Shown here in pieces: positions 30,413-42,700 of a stretch of 64,000 bases of DNA (the stretch's first letter is position 1; every line of letters begins with the position of its first letter). The notes beneath the pieces were generated by a model. The model was given only the letters and a program-made list of their open reading frames with translations. It was not told the DNA's origin and searched no databases. Source of the stretch: Diadema setosum (taxonomy: Eukaryota > Echinodermata > Echinoidea > Diadematoida > Diadematidae); contig NW_027307649.1 of assembly GCF_964275005.1 (NCBI RefSeq), forward strand, positions 566,001-630,000, written 5' to 3'. A program made the translations under genes and the position numbers.

Positions 30413-32903
30413 ATGGCACTCCTGAATCTTTACACAAAGTTGTCGCTGTTGTCGACATTCTGTATGGTCGTGGCGCTGCTGCTCGCCCAGGCAACTGGTC
30501 TGGCTGAATCTGGGAGAACAGCGTACATGAGTTTCGGTGAGCTTTACAGTACAATTAGGCTGCTCAGTCATTTCAGTCTGTCCTCTGCGGAATGCCCAGT
30601 TATGTAGGCCTAATTGCAGGGATGTCACTTTTGTAATGAAATGAACAACTCGGCTTCTACCTTTCTTTCTTAGTGTCATGTTGAAATTCAGGTGATATCA
30701 TTTTTGCCAGATGTAGCCACAATCCTGAATATTCCCATCCCCCGGCCTCCCCCATTGAAGAGCAGGACGACTATGTTCGTGACTGCTTGACTGCCGAGGA
30801 TATTTTTCCTGTTAGAAATTCAGTATGTTAATGCGTGCAACGCTATGGACAAGAAACATTGAGGGCCTATTGAAGAATGTTAAGGGGATTAAATATATCT
30901 GTACTTGCAAACGTAGGAATATTATCGTAAAAACAGCATCACATCATGGAATTTGTAGTGTTTGGATTTGCACTAATGTTCCACCATCATTTTCTTTTTC
31001 ACGGTGTAAAGAATGTTAAGATTTTTCCTCCATCTCTTTAACCATCACGAATGAATACGAGAACGTGTTGCACAAATCTCTTTAAAAACACATATGATTC
31101 AACATTCAGCCTATAGTGAAACGGTTCAGTTTAAATGAAATACCAACCGTGCATACAGTTGTATTATAATTCACACGGTCGAATTTGTTCATCGGTAGGC
31201 ACACAGCGGCGTGAAAGAAAATTGTCAATAAGCTTTGGTCTGCATGATTCTGTTTGGTGAAGCCATGATCGCATTTCACACACATGCACACACCACCACT
31301 ACCACCACCACCACCATAAGTACCACCGCACACCACACACACAATCAATCGCACGCAACTAGATGGTGTCAATGGAGTCCACAGGCGATTTTCATAATTT
31401 CACATCATAATTGTCTATAACATAAATCGACAGCTCCATGTAAAGATTTGTGGAACAAATTGTGGTCCCTGGGCAGGGAAATTAATACTCTGAAAAGTAT
31501 CAAACAAATTACACTGAACAAGGATGATGACATAGGAGATTCACATATTTCAGAAATGTAGCAATGTAATTCCATTGTAATACTGCTCACTTGACAAGTT
31601 CACCTGTGTAGAATTTACAGAAGCTTTCTTCTTTTGGTCAGCTTCCTTGAGCCCCCATAGTATAATTCATGCATCCTTATGGTGAAGCTGTTGTGTCATC
31701 ATTCTTGTTCATTGTGATTGGTCGAAAATTTTGAAAACGTTCATGTTCCTCATCCCAGTCACTATGAATTATAAAACTCTGTACCCAGTATCACCACTTT
31801 ACAGTTGTTCAAAAATGTAAAAGTCTGAAAATCATCCTGATTTCTGTCTTAACGTAAACAATGAGATGATATACACAGACCGTAGAAGAGCCTATACCAG
31901 ATCGTCCACCGCGGATACTGCGTTTGTCTGTTTAAACCCCCATTCCGCAGAGATTTTCTCTCATCGGTCGCTCATCGGAAGCAAAGTTTATCGCTTCCGG
32001 GCACCCACCAAAGTGTATCGGATCACAGTCTGATGAATCTGACTTGTGTTGGACGACCGTAAGTTCAATGTCAGACATGTCGGGCGGTGATCCGAAGAGG
32101 CAAGATCGTCCGATGAGGATCACGTGCGACATGTCTGACACTCACCTGATAATTGACCGATCAAGTAGGATTCATTAGACTGCGATCCGATATAATTCGG
32201 TTGATGGCCGGGATCAACAAACTTTGTTTCCGATGAATGACCGATGAGAAAAAATTTCTGTGGAATAGGGGTATAATACAATTTCTCATCGGCCACTCAA
32301 CGGGAACAAAGTTTATTGCTTCCGGCCACCCATCGAAGTGTATCGGATGGCAGTCTGATAAATTTGACTTGTGTTGGTCGACTATCACAGGTCAGTGTCA
32401 AACATGTCGCGCGCCATGGATCCTCATCGCACGATCTTGCCCTGTCGGATTACGCCTCTCTTACGTGTCTTGCACGTGACTGACCTGATAGTCGACCAAC
32501 ACAAGTCGGATTCATCAGACTGCGATCCCATGCATACACTCATAGTTGATGGCCGGAACGAAAAAAACAAAGGCTTTGCTTAGAATGATGAGAGAGAGAC
32601 AAAAAAAAATCCCTTGAACGGCTGTATTACCCTACATCGAAAAGATACAACCTCCCACAGTGTAATACCATGGAGCTACTGCATGTTTTTGTCTCTGTTC
32701 AGCTTTGCTTTGTAAGTCTCAAGGGTAAAACCCGGCTCTGATGTTCTCTATCCGCTGAAAGCTTTATCATTTCATCTTGCAGGAGCATAAAAACATTCAC
32801 AACAAAACTTAAGGTGCATAGAAATGATATAGAGGGTAAAATTATGATTGATCCCGACATTTACTTCCATTATTTCCATTATCAGTGTAGCAACTAAGGG
32901 TAT

Positions 32904-32979
<76 letters not shown>

Positions 32980-35900
32980 TGATAATCATAAACTGTAATG
33001 CAAGGGCCGCGAAACCGAAAGAAGAGGGAAGGCCTGGGCTGCAGCTCAGAGGGTTCTACCAAGGAGGTACTAGGCGAGCCTAGTACCTCCTTGGTTCCAC
33101 CACTTCCGAGGTTTCTGATATAGTCGTATTCTCTCTAGGGTTCTACCACAGATTCATCCTATCTTTTTGTTTTTGTTTCTCTCTCTCTCTCTCTCTCTCT
33201 CTTTTGTTTGACTCTTTGTTAATCTCCCCCCCCCCCATCCTCTCTTTTTCTTTCCAGCGCTCATTGCTCTTGTTTCTACCTGTCTCTCTTTGATATTTTT
33301 GATTCTCCTCGCTCTTGGCCCTGCGCCAAATGATGGGGTGAAGTCCACTCTACGTTGCTTAGTGTCGTCCATGGTGGCGCTCTTGCGAGGGAAGATTGCC
33401 CTCTATCGTCTGGAGAAGCACTGGAAGAATCCTCGCCGAGCCCAGGATCGCCTCCTCAGACACATTCTCCGTGAGAATGGTGGCACAGAGTACGGCAGAC
33501 GATATCAACTTCGAGACATCAAGGACAGAGAAGAGTTTAGGGCTCGCCATCCATTCACAACATACGAGCATTACCGTCCTTATGTTGAACGGGAGATGAA
33601 TGGCGAAAGAAACGTTATGACCCGGAAGTTTCATTCCAGTTACGTCAGAACTTCCGGTACGACTGGTCGTGGCAAGATGATCCCTCAGACAAATAGACTC
33701 AAAATAATGATAGACTATCTCGATCTTCTTTACGCCATCGTTCGAATGAAATTCCCTCATATGGGTATATTTCAAAAGCAACTTTTTGTCTACATAGCCC
33801 CTGTAGTTTCTAGAACTAAATATGGCGGGGTCGTCGAGAGTGTCCTGGCTATAGGAGATGACACAAGGCTGTATTACACCACACCTCCGGCTGGTTTTCG
33901 CATCCATTCCTACGAGGTTGGGAATTACATCCATCTCCTTTTTGCCCTGCGTGATAGGAATCTCGGCTCTATCTGCGTCATCTTTTTGAGCACGCTCGAG
34001 AGCATGATGAAACAACTCGCACAGTGGTGGGAAGACATCGTCTTCGACATCGAGTACGGAACCATCAGTGAGCGACTCGAACTCTCAGACGACATACGGT
34101 CAGCACTGACAGCTGACCTTCGTGGCGGCGACCGGCAGAGGGCGCTGGAATTACGGCAAAATTTTGTAGTTGGACTAGACAACATTTTGGCAAGGGTCTG
34201 GCCGAGCCTCAGAGTCATCATATCCGCGGACAGCACTGGAATCTGGCCCAAAATAAGAGAGAAATATGCAAGAGGTGCCGTGCTTCTTTCCTAACATGAC
34301 TTTTCCTAATGATTCGCTAGCTATTGGTCACTTATTTGATATCTCCAAAGACTACCGCATGTGTATGTTAATCGTTTGTCAGTCCATCCAACCGGTCATT
34401 CTAAATAATATCGTTGTCACGACTAAAGGGAAACTAAACTTGTTCAGTAGTTTGTTAATTACTAATGTCTGGCCGAGCATGATTTGTCGGTTGTATTTTT
34501 ATGCACTATCTAAATTTCGGGCCAAATTCCCTGGCCAAAGTCTTCAAGGCAGGTTGAAGATCTTGAATGAAATGTTTTGCCATGCGGTGACGGTGAACAG
34601 GGGCTATATTTATTTTGATGTATTAACTTTTATCACATGACAGGTCACTATTTAAGCTCAAAACTCAAGGAATAAACGATTAATATCAATTGCCTGAAAA
34701 GACAGGGGAAAAATTGACGGTCAAAGATCACGGATGATCTAATAAAATTGTCATTGCCGGCCACAACTTCTACTATGAAAGAATATCTAATAACGTGAAA
34801 ACATGACGTCATTGGTAAAAGTGAGGCGGAAAATATTGGAATGTGTGCAGGGAGCTTTAAACATCAGTCCTCGAGATCGACGGTCAAGATCAATGAACTT
34901 CATTAAAACGTAGGCCCACATGAACAGTCATGCACATTAATGATGATATCAGGAAGTGGCTGGAAAAGAAATCGAAAGGATTAAAACTTCACGGTCGACC
35001 TTGCGTTGAAATCGATGTCGATTGAAGTCGATCAAGTTGGCATTGTAGGCCGGTAGAAAAAAAAATGTTCTATCGAATGCTTTGAAATAATCATCGTTCT
35101 ATTAGCTGATGTCCTTTGCCACAAGAAAATTTTATTCTTAAAAAAAAAGATGCGAAGGTAATGTGCAAAATTTAAGAATAATTCGTCAACGGTATCTCAG
35201 GGTGTTAACACTTTGTGCATGGATATAAGCAATGGGTAGGATATTTTGTTTAATATCCAAAAGCATAATTATCACATATTTCACTGTTACTTTTGCATTA
35301 ATAGCCTGAAATCCACTTTAACTACCGCCAGATATTACTTTGGTTTCCAGTGGATATGGAAGCTCAGAGGCGATTCTCATGGGAATCTCCATTTGGGCGT
35401 GGGACGAGCGACCGGATATGCTCTTTACTCCTGCCACAAACTTCTTCGAGTTCATCAAACTGCAGAACACGTACGTACTTTGTATCACTTGTTGTTCCGT
35501 GAACACAGTGCAGGTGGTAATAGATCAGACGGTATGAGCTTGGTTACAGCTAAAGTAAAAGTAGAGAAAGTTTGTTTGCGAACAGCTGTAATGTTTTGCA
35601 GTGTATGATAATTCACTTCCGGAAAAAAAAAAATCAATTCTTTGGAATGGCGGTATAGTAGGTGATGAGTGCAGTACCCAAGATAAAACAGAAAGACAAT
35701 GCGACGAATTAAGTGGAGAGCCCCTAAACACAACACAACATACAAACACACACGCAAACACATACACACGTACACACACAAACGCACATACACAAACGGC
35801 AGGATAGATGATATCCACGTTTTAATAGTCATAACAATCTGAATATTCGTCCTTTTTAGTTCGAGACGGCTCTCACTGATCTCTTGCAAAAAAAAAAAAA

Positions 35901-36740
35901 AAAAAGACACGAGAAAAGAAAAAAAAGTTTTGTCAGTTCATCTGTCAATTTCTCTTTGGACCACAGAATGGCAGACTGCCCACAGTTCATGAAGACACAC
36001 CTAAACAACTTCTCCTGCCATTGCCTGCAACCAAATTCCTCTACTTTTCAATGAAACTCTGAAAATTATGCAACACGCAATAAAAACACAGAACTGAAAC
36101 CAAAACGACACATTTATTTCATTGATTGGTTGATAAACAGCTGATAAAGGTTATACAGACTTCTGGCGATTATTTCAAATTGACAAGTTGATAAACAAAA
36201 TGTGTATAGAGATACAGATGAAGCCTTCTTGTTTTCTTTTGTTTTTAAGTAATGATTCCGTGTCATCGTTTGTGATTATGTTGTTACTGATTTTTTTTTT
36301 TCTGCTTAACTCAGTCATGAGAGTCAGCCTGAAACGCTGTTCATGGACGAGCTGGAGATTGGCCAGGAGTACGAAATTGTGATCACCCAGGATTGCGGGC
36401 TTTATCGGTACAGATTGGGAGACATCATTCGAGTCACTGGTTTCCATGACAACTGTCCTTCATTTCAGTTCTTGTACCGGTCAGTGGAAACTATGATTTA
36501 TCACTTTTGTAACTGTGTGACTAGTGTAAATATCTGCGAGATAGAAATCTCTCGCACTAGAGTTTATCAGATTAATGGTCGTCAGTTGCTTTTCCTCGTG
36601 CACATTAACGCAGCCTATATGTCTTTAGACCTACATTACCTTTCATGATTTCTTTGATCGGTATGAGCAATTTAAGCAGAAGCTTTAAATTCAATACTTA
36701 CTTGTTTTGTTATTTCATGGTGATACCTAAGTTGTTGTCG

Positions 36741-36793
<53 letters not shown>

Positions 36794-39700
36794 GCTGCTA
36801 CTGCTGCTGCTTTTTCTTGGGGTACATTTTAATTCAGTGGTCTTTGTACTACTGAGTTTCTCTTTATGATCTTAATCAACAATATGCTCTGCTCAAAATA
36901 GCATTCTAACAAAGTATGACCATAATAGTGATTTATCAATATGAGTAAGGGAATTGGTTAGTTACTGCATGTATCCTACCGCCAAAACGCACAGCGCCGT
37001 TGTAAAGCCATATCATAGATGCACAGTGGGATGATAACTCGGTAAGAGACCGCGTTTACAGTGATTGAAAAGGCCGGCCTCGGCCCGGGCCGAACCCGGC
37101 CTTCCTTTCACTGTAAACGCGCAAAAGGCCAAATGCGGTAAAACGGCCGCGCATTTGGCCAAGCTCTGGAGGTAGTCTCGGCCCGGGCTCGGCCTGGCCT
37201 TTTCTCACTGTAAACGCAAACTGGGCCAAATACGGTATGTTAAATTGCGACCGGCGCGCTCCCAATAATGATCGTTTGTTTCAGAGCCTTTGTTTACAAG
37301 CAGAGCGCCACTGCGACAAAATATTGAAAGGTTTGAATGAAAAGCCCGGGCCGAGCCCTCCACTGTAAACGGACAGAATTGCGGGGCCGAGTAACATAAT
37401 TGAGGCCGGCCTTGCAGAGACTATACCTCGTCTTTTGTCTTTTTTTTTAACCATATGCCGAATGGTTTTTGATGGTTTTACCTATCTATCCCTTGAGGGT
37501 TTTAAGATATTCAAGATTGCCGCCAAGAATTGAAAATATAACCCATATGTTTTGTTCCAAATGGTGAGAAGTGAAAAGGTCTTAACCTGTTTCGAGATTG
37601 CTGAACTGGAATCTGGATGAGACAACGTTTGCATTCCTGGGGGTTATGAGATACCTAAAATGGCCACCAAAAGTGGAAATTCCAATAGAAGTAGGCCTAT
37701 TACAGTCCATAGAAATGGTGACAAAATTGGAAAAAAAAAGTGGTGGCTTTTTCCTCCTTCGTAGATCCTTAATCCGAATCTGATTGATGCAACTCTAGCA
37801 CCCTTGAGGGTAGTTGAAATATTTAAGATGCTTACCAACACGGCCATTAAAAATCATGAATACCTTAAAACCCTGAACGTCGGATTCCCAAGTCTCATCA
37901 ACCAGCCTCGGATTCAGTGCCTTGGAAATTGGGTAAACTCATCAATTTCCTTTCAATGTATTCACCATAAATTCACAAGGAGATGCCTATGTAGGTATCG
38001 TACTATTTTAGCGGCCATATCAAATCCTCAATGATGCGAGAGTTGCATCAACCACATTCAGATTGAACAACCGGGGGAAGAGGGTCAAATCCAATTTATT
38101 TTCAATTTTCCACCATCTAAGGAAAAACAATTGTTTCAAATTTTCAACTTTGGCTTCTATTTTGAATATCTCAAGGCCCTCAGTGTCAGGGGTGCAAGAG
38201 TTGCTTCATCAAGGTTCAGCTCCAGTACTCTCGAAATAGGGTGAAACCATCATTTTTTTCCCTAATAATATAGGAAAATAAGGCCTATACATGGGAATTC
38301 ATCCATCTTGATTATATTTCAAATTCCTCAAGTCGAGTCGCATCATCCAGGTTTGGATTTAGCCCCCTTGAAATAGACCTAGGTTAAAATAATTTCTTTC
38401 TTTTCGATTTTTTTCCCACCATTTATAAGGAAATCTTTTGAATATCAGATTTTGAGTATATCAAAACCTTCAAGGAAGCAACAGCTGCATGACCCAGATT
38501 ACAATTCAGCACAGGTCTTCGATGTAGGGTAACACCATTGGTTAACTTTTAGGAGGACTGTGAAACAAGGTTAGGCCCAAAACCTGACTTAGGCATCCAG
38601 ACTGGTCTACAATGTCCGGTTATCTTCGTCCCCATGCAATGCAGTGCAATCAATGTGTGCATTTTGTTCATTTTTGCTCTTATCCTCGATTTGAATTTGG
38701 CGTTAAAAGAGTTCACAGGTTTTCATTTTGACTGATTTGAGGCTAATTAAAGTCGTGGGTCGTCACTGCGATGCTGCAATACGCTGGTCAGAAGATGATA
38801 AGCAAAATAACAACAACAGCAGCAGCAGCAACAACAACAACAAAATACCACTTGATGAAAGACGTTATCCTGGTTGGTCGGTGGAGTAGTGCTTTTTCTT
38901 TTCCTACCCATCTGATCTCGATCACACGTAATATTCAAAGGCTGCTCGCGCCCTGGTCTGAACAGGGAGGTGAGACAAAATAAGCCTGTGTCAAGCTTAC
39001 GAACAAAAAGCCTACCCACAGTAAATGAACACACTTGTGGTACCCTTCACCATTTTACTGCAGCGGTTCTTAGTTTGCCATTAACCCACCGGCAAGGTTC
39101 GGTGCTGAAAGGCCTGGTTTTGTTTTGTTTTGTTTTGTTTTGTTTGTTTGTTTGTTTGGTTGGTTGGTTGGTTGGTTGGTTTTTGTTTTGTTTTTTACTG
39201 AGCAAGCGAATGATTTGCGAGGACGCTAAATGTCGAAAAAAAATGGCAAAGTCCAACATTCGGAAAAGATTTTCTCCGAATGTGTTTCCCACAACGGAGC
39301 CGAAAACCATTCTTGATTGCAAACTTTGTGCGTAGTTCTTCCGACCTATGTATGAGAATGTCGACTCTATACCATTGCTAAACTACGGCCAGTAACAAAC
39401 ACGAAGGACAGGCGGATGCGAACAACACAAATATTCCAATAATCACAGGAAAAAGAAAATGTTTCCTAAGAGGGTTGACAGCTGCCTCGAGTTGAAGTCA
39501 AATTTGTTCTCTTTCCCTTTTGATTATTCTCTCTCTTGTTTGTTGGTTTGTGCATGCACGCACGCCCGGTTGTGTGTGTGTGTGTGTTTGCGCACGCGCA
39601 CGTGTGTGCCGACTTCTTTTCCGAGGACCTACCCGCACAAGCATGTTCACTTAACTCTAGATTCCCCCTTCACACATTTTCAAAATAATAGATATAGGGC

Positions 39701-42700
39701 CTAGCGTACTTTCAAAGATTTCATTTTCTATACGGGTTTTTAAATTTCTTATCGTTCAATATGTAGATATTAGTCCCTATGTTGCAATTGGATGTGTAGG
39801 AAATCTAGTACAGTATACGAAATGAAAAGCAAATTATTATAAAGGCTGACACCCCGGTCTTGCCTTTTATAGAGATCAGACGTCACGTGGTGCATATCTA
39901 TATTCTAGATTATATAGATTTATTGAATTGGACATTCCCATCACCACTTGTTCCTCTGTATTAAACTTTCACTTTCTGCAATTTTCAGGCTGGGCCTGAT
40001 GTTGAATTTGCGATACGAGAAGATAAACCAAGGCGTCGCACTCCAGGCATTTCAGGCCGCCGTGGAGCGCTGGCCGGGCCGGGTCAAACTGACTGAGTTT
40101 GCTGCCGCCGAGAGTACCTTGCTTTCAGACACATGCACTGGTGAGTAGAATACACCGTGTTGCACCAAAATGATTTACAAGGGTTCCACATATCCTAACG
40201 GTCGAACCAATCGTGATAATCGTGTATGGAATGCCATAACTATGAAAAAAAAAACTAAATTGTATGGAATGCAAAAACAAAAAAACAACAACTAAAGTTT
40301 GATCAGTTTAAATTGAAAAAAAATACTGACAGCTATGTTTAGGCGACTGATAAGATTGTTATCTTCTAATTGATGACATAATATTCTGTACAATGAATGC
40401 CGTATCTAACTGAGTGCAAGGAAGGAAAGAGCAGAATCCCCCTGCTTCTGCTTTGAACAGTACCATCTCTCTTTTGCCAAGGCGTTGCTTAAAGGACAAG
40501 TTCACCTTCATAAACATAAGGATTGAGAGAATGCAGCAATATTAGTATAACACATCAGTGAAATTTTGAGGGAAATTGGACAATCGATGCAAAAGTTATG
40601 AATTTTTAAAATTTTTGTGTTGGAACCGCTTGATGAGGAGACTACTACAGTTTGTGAGTCATATGCGTACAACAGTATAAAGAAAATGTAAAGAAAATTC
40701 AGCATATTTTCACTTTTTCCGCACAATAAAAGAGCACTTGACTTGCCTCTTCCTAAAGGCAGGGGGAATAATATTACCCATAACATTTGTCGGTAACGAG
40801 TCGGGGGAATATGTACTTTTTTCAAAACATGACATTTTGTGAAATTCTCTTTATATTTTCCTTTATTGTTGTACGCATGTGACATCTAAGTTATTCACAG
40901 ACTGCAGTAGTCTTCTCATCCAGCGGTTACTGCACAAAAACTTCAAAAATTCATAACTTTTGAACGGATTGTCTGATTTTCCACAAACTTTCAATGATGT
41001 GTTCTACTAATATTGCTACATTCTCTCAATCCTTATGTTTATGAAGGTGAACTTGTCCTTTAATACACCTACCCATTGTGTTACTACTCCGCATCGGAGA
41101 GTCCTCTCTTAGGCCCCTCCCTACATTATGTAGATGACTCCCCCTACTCTCTTTTCCCCGTCCCTTTCCCCTTGTCTTCCCTCTCCAGTCATCTCTCCCT
41201 TTCCCCTCCCATCTCCCTCCCCCTCCCCTCATGTTCTCCTCCTTCCCCTCATTTTCTCCTCCCTCTATCTCATCTTCCCTTCCCGCTCATGCGCCCTTCG
41301 CCATACACAGTGCCTTTCCGTTATAACGAGCACGGTTATTACGAAAGTCCCGTAACTTAGTAAAAATTCAAGCCCCAATATTATCCGCTATATGGTCTTT
41401 TTTACTGTTTATTTATTCGGTTTTGACGAAATTTCGATATAACGAAAGTAAACTGTCGGTCCTAGGATTTTGCTATAACGGGAGTAGACTGAATAGGGCC
41501 TACAAGACATTTGTTTTTCCTTTTTTTGCGAACAATAATGAAGTCCCCTTCTTTACTTTTGAACCATTAACAGTAACCTATGAAGCCCAAATATTTACAT
41601 GGATTTGGTCACTAAAGAAATATCAGTAGAACGCATCAGTGAAGTTTGAGGAAAATCGGACAATCCCTTCAAAAAAAAATTCAAGGGTTTTTAGAATTTC
41701 GGCACCGCCATCGTAGGATAAGAAGACGGCAACTTTCTGATGTCGCAGTAGGGCGACAATGACAACAATCGTCCGATTTTCCTCAAACTGAAATGATGTG
41801 TTCTTCTGATAGTTCTGCATTCACTCAAGGCATATATAGTCGGGTTTCATTCCCTTTTGACACGTTAATATTTTTTTCTGACCACCATGAGTAAGCTGGG
41901 CTTTATGAAGTTGGTACGATGTCATTTATACCCTACTCATTTTTGTGAGTCGTCCACGGGACACTTGCGTGACTCTGTCATTTGCTTATAATCCTCTATT
42001 AGATGAGTCCCTCGTTTAAATATGATTTTCTGGTTTTTGACTTGCTTTCCTCTGATCCAGCCTTTGAGAAGGACGAAATTATGCCATACTACTTGCTCTT
42101 TGTGGAGTTGGATTTCCCATTTGGAAACGAGTCGTGTGAAGAGATCACGCAAGAACACAAAGCACTGGTAAATGTCCTCCTAACGGCTTTTCTATATCGA
42201 CTTTTCCTCCTTTCTTTTAATATTTAACAAGTAGCACCAGAAATATTGTTTGCGCCCCCCCCCCCCCTTTACGGAATTCCTGGATCCGCCCCTGCCCACG
42301 GTAATCGATAGTCATTTCTGCATAGCCTTTAAATGTTTTCTTTGTATCCCAAATAGTTTATTGTAATGTTTCTCATGGAATATCCACGACTAGCAAAAAC
42401 CCATGTGGACCGCTAACGTTGTTTACTGAAAGAAGACATGACATAGTTCAAATCAACATGGCCACAAACATCCAATTTTTCAAATACATTGGTGCACATC
42501 AGCTCTATGCCATTTTCATAGGCTATCCCGAGGTCACACTTTACACAATACTGAATGGAATTAGAGAAATATAACAATAATAATGACTCATACACTATCA
42601 TGACTCGTGTTTACTGAATTTTACTGTTTCTTCTTCAGCCTTACATGTAATCTTACTGCATTCTTCTATATTCTACATGTACATTATATTTTTGCAATTA

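Noticed and set aside
33359-34015. 218-codon minus-strand ORF
   Set aside because: Antisense to exon 2 of copy C; GC-biased third positions keep it open. The + frame has the GH3 motifs.
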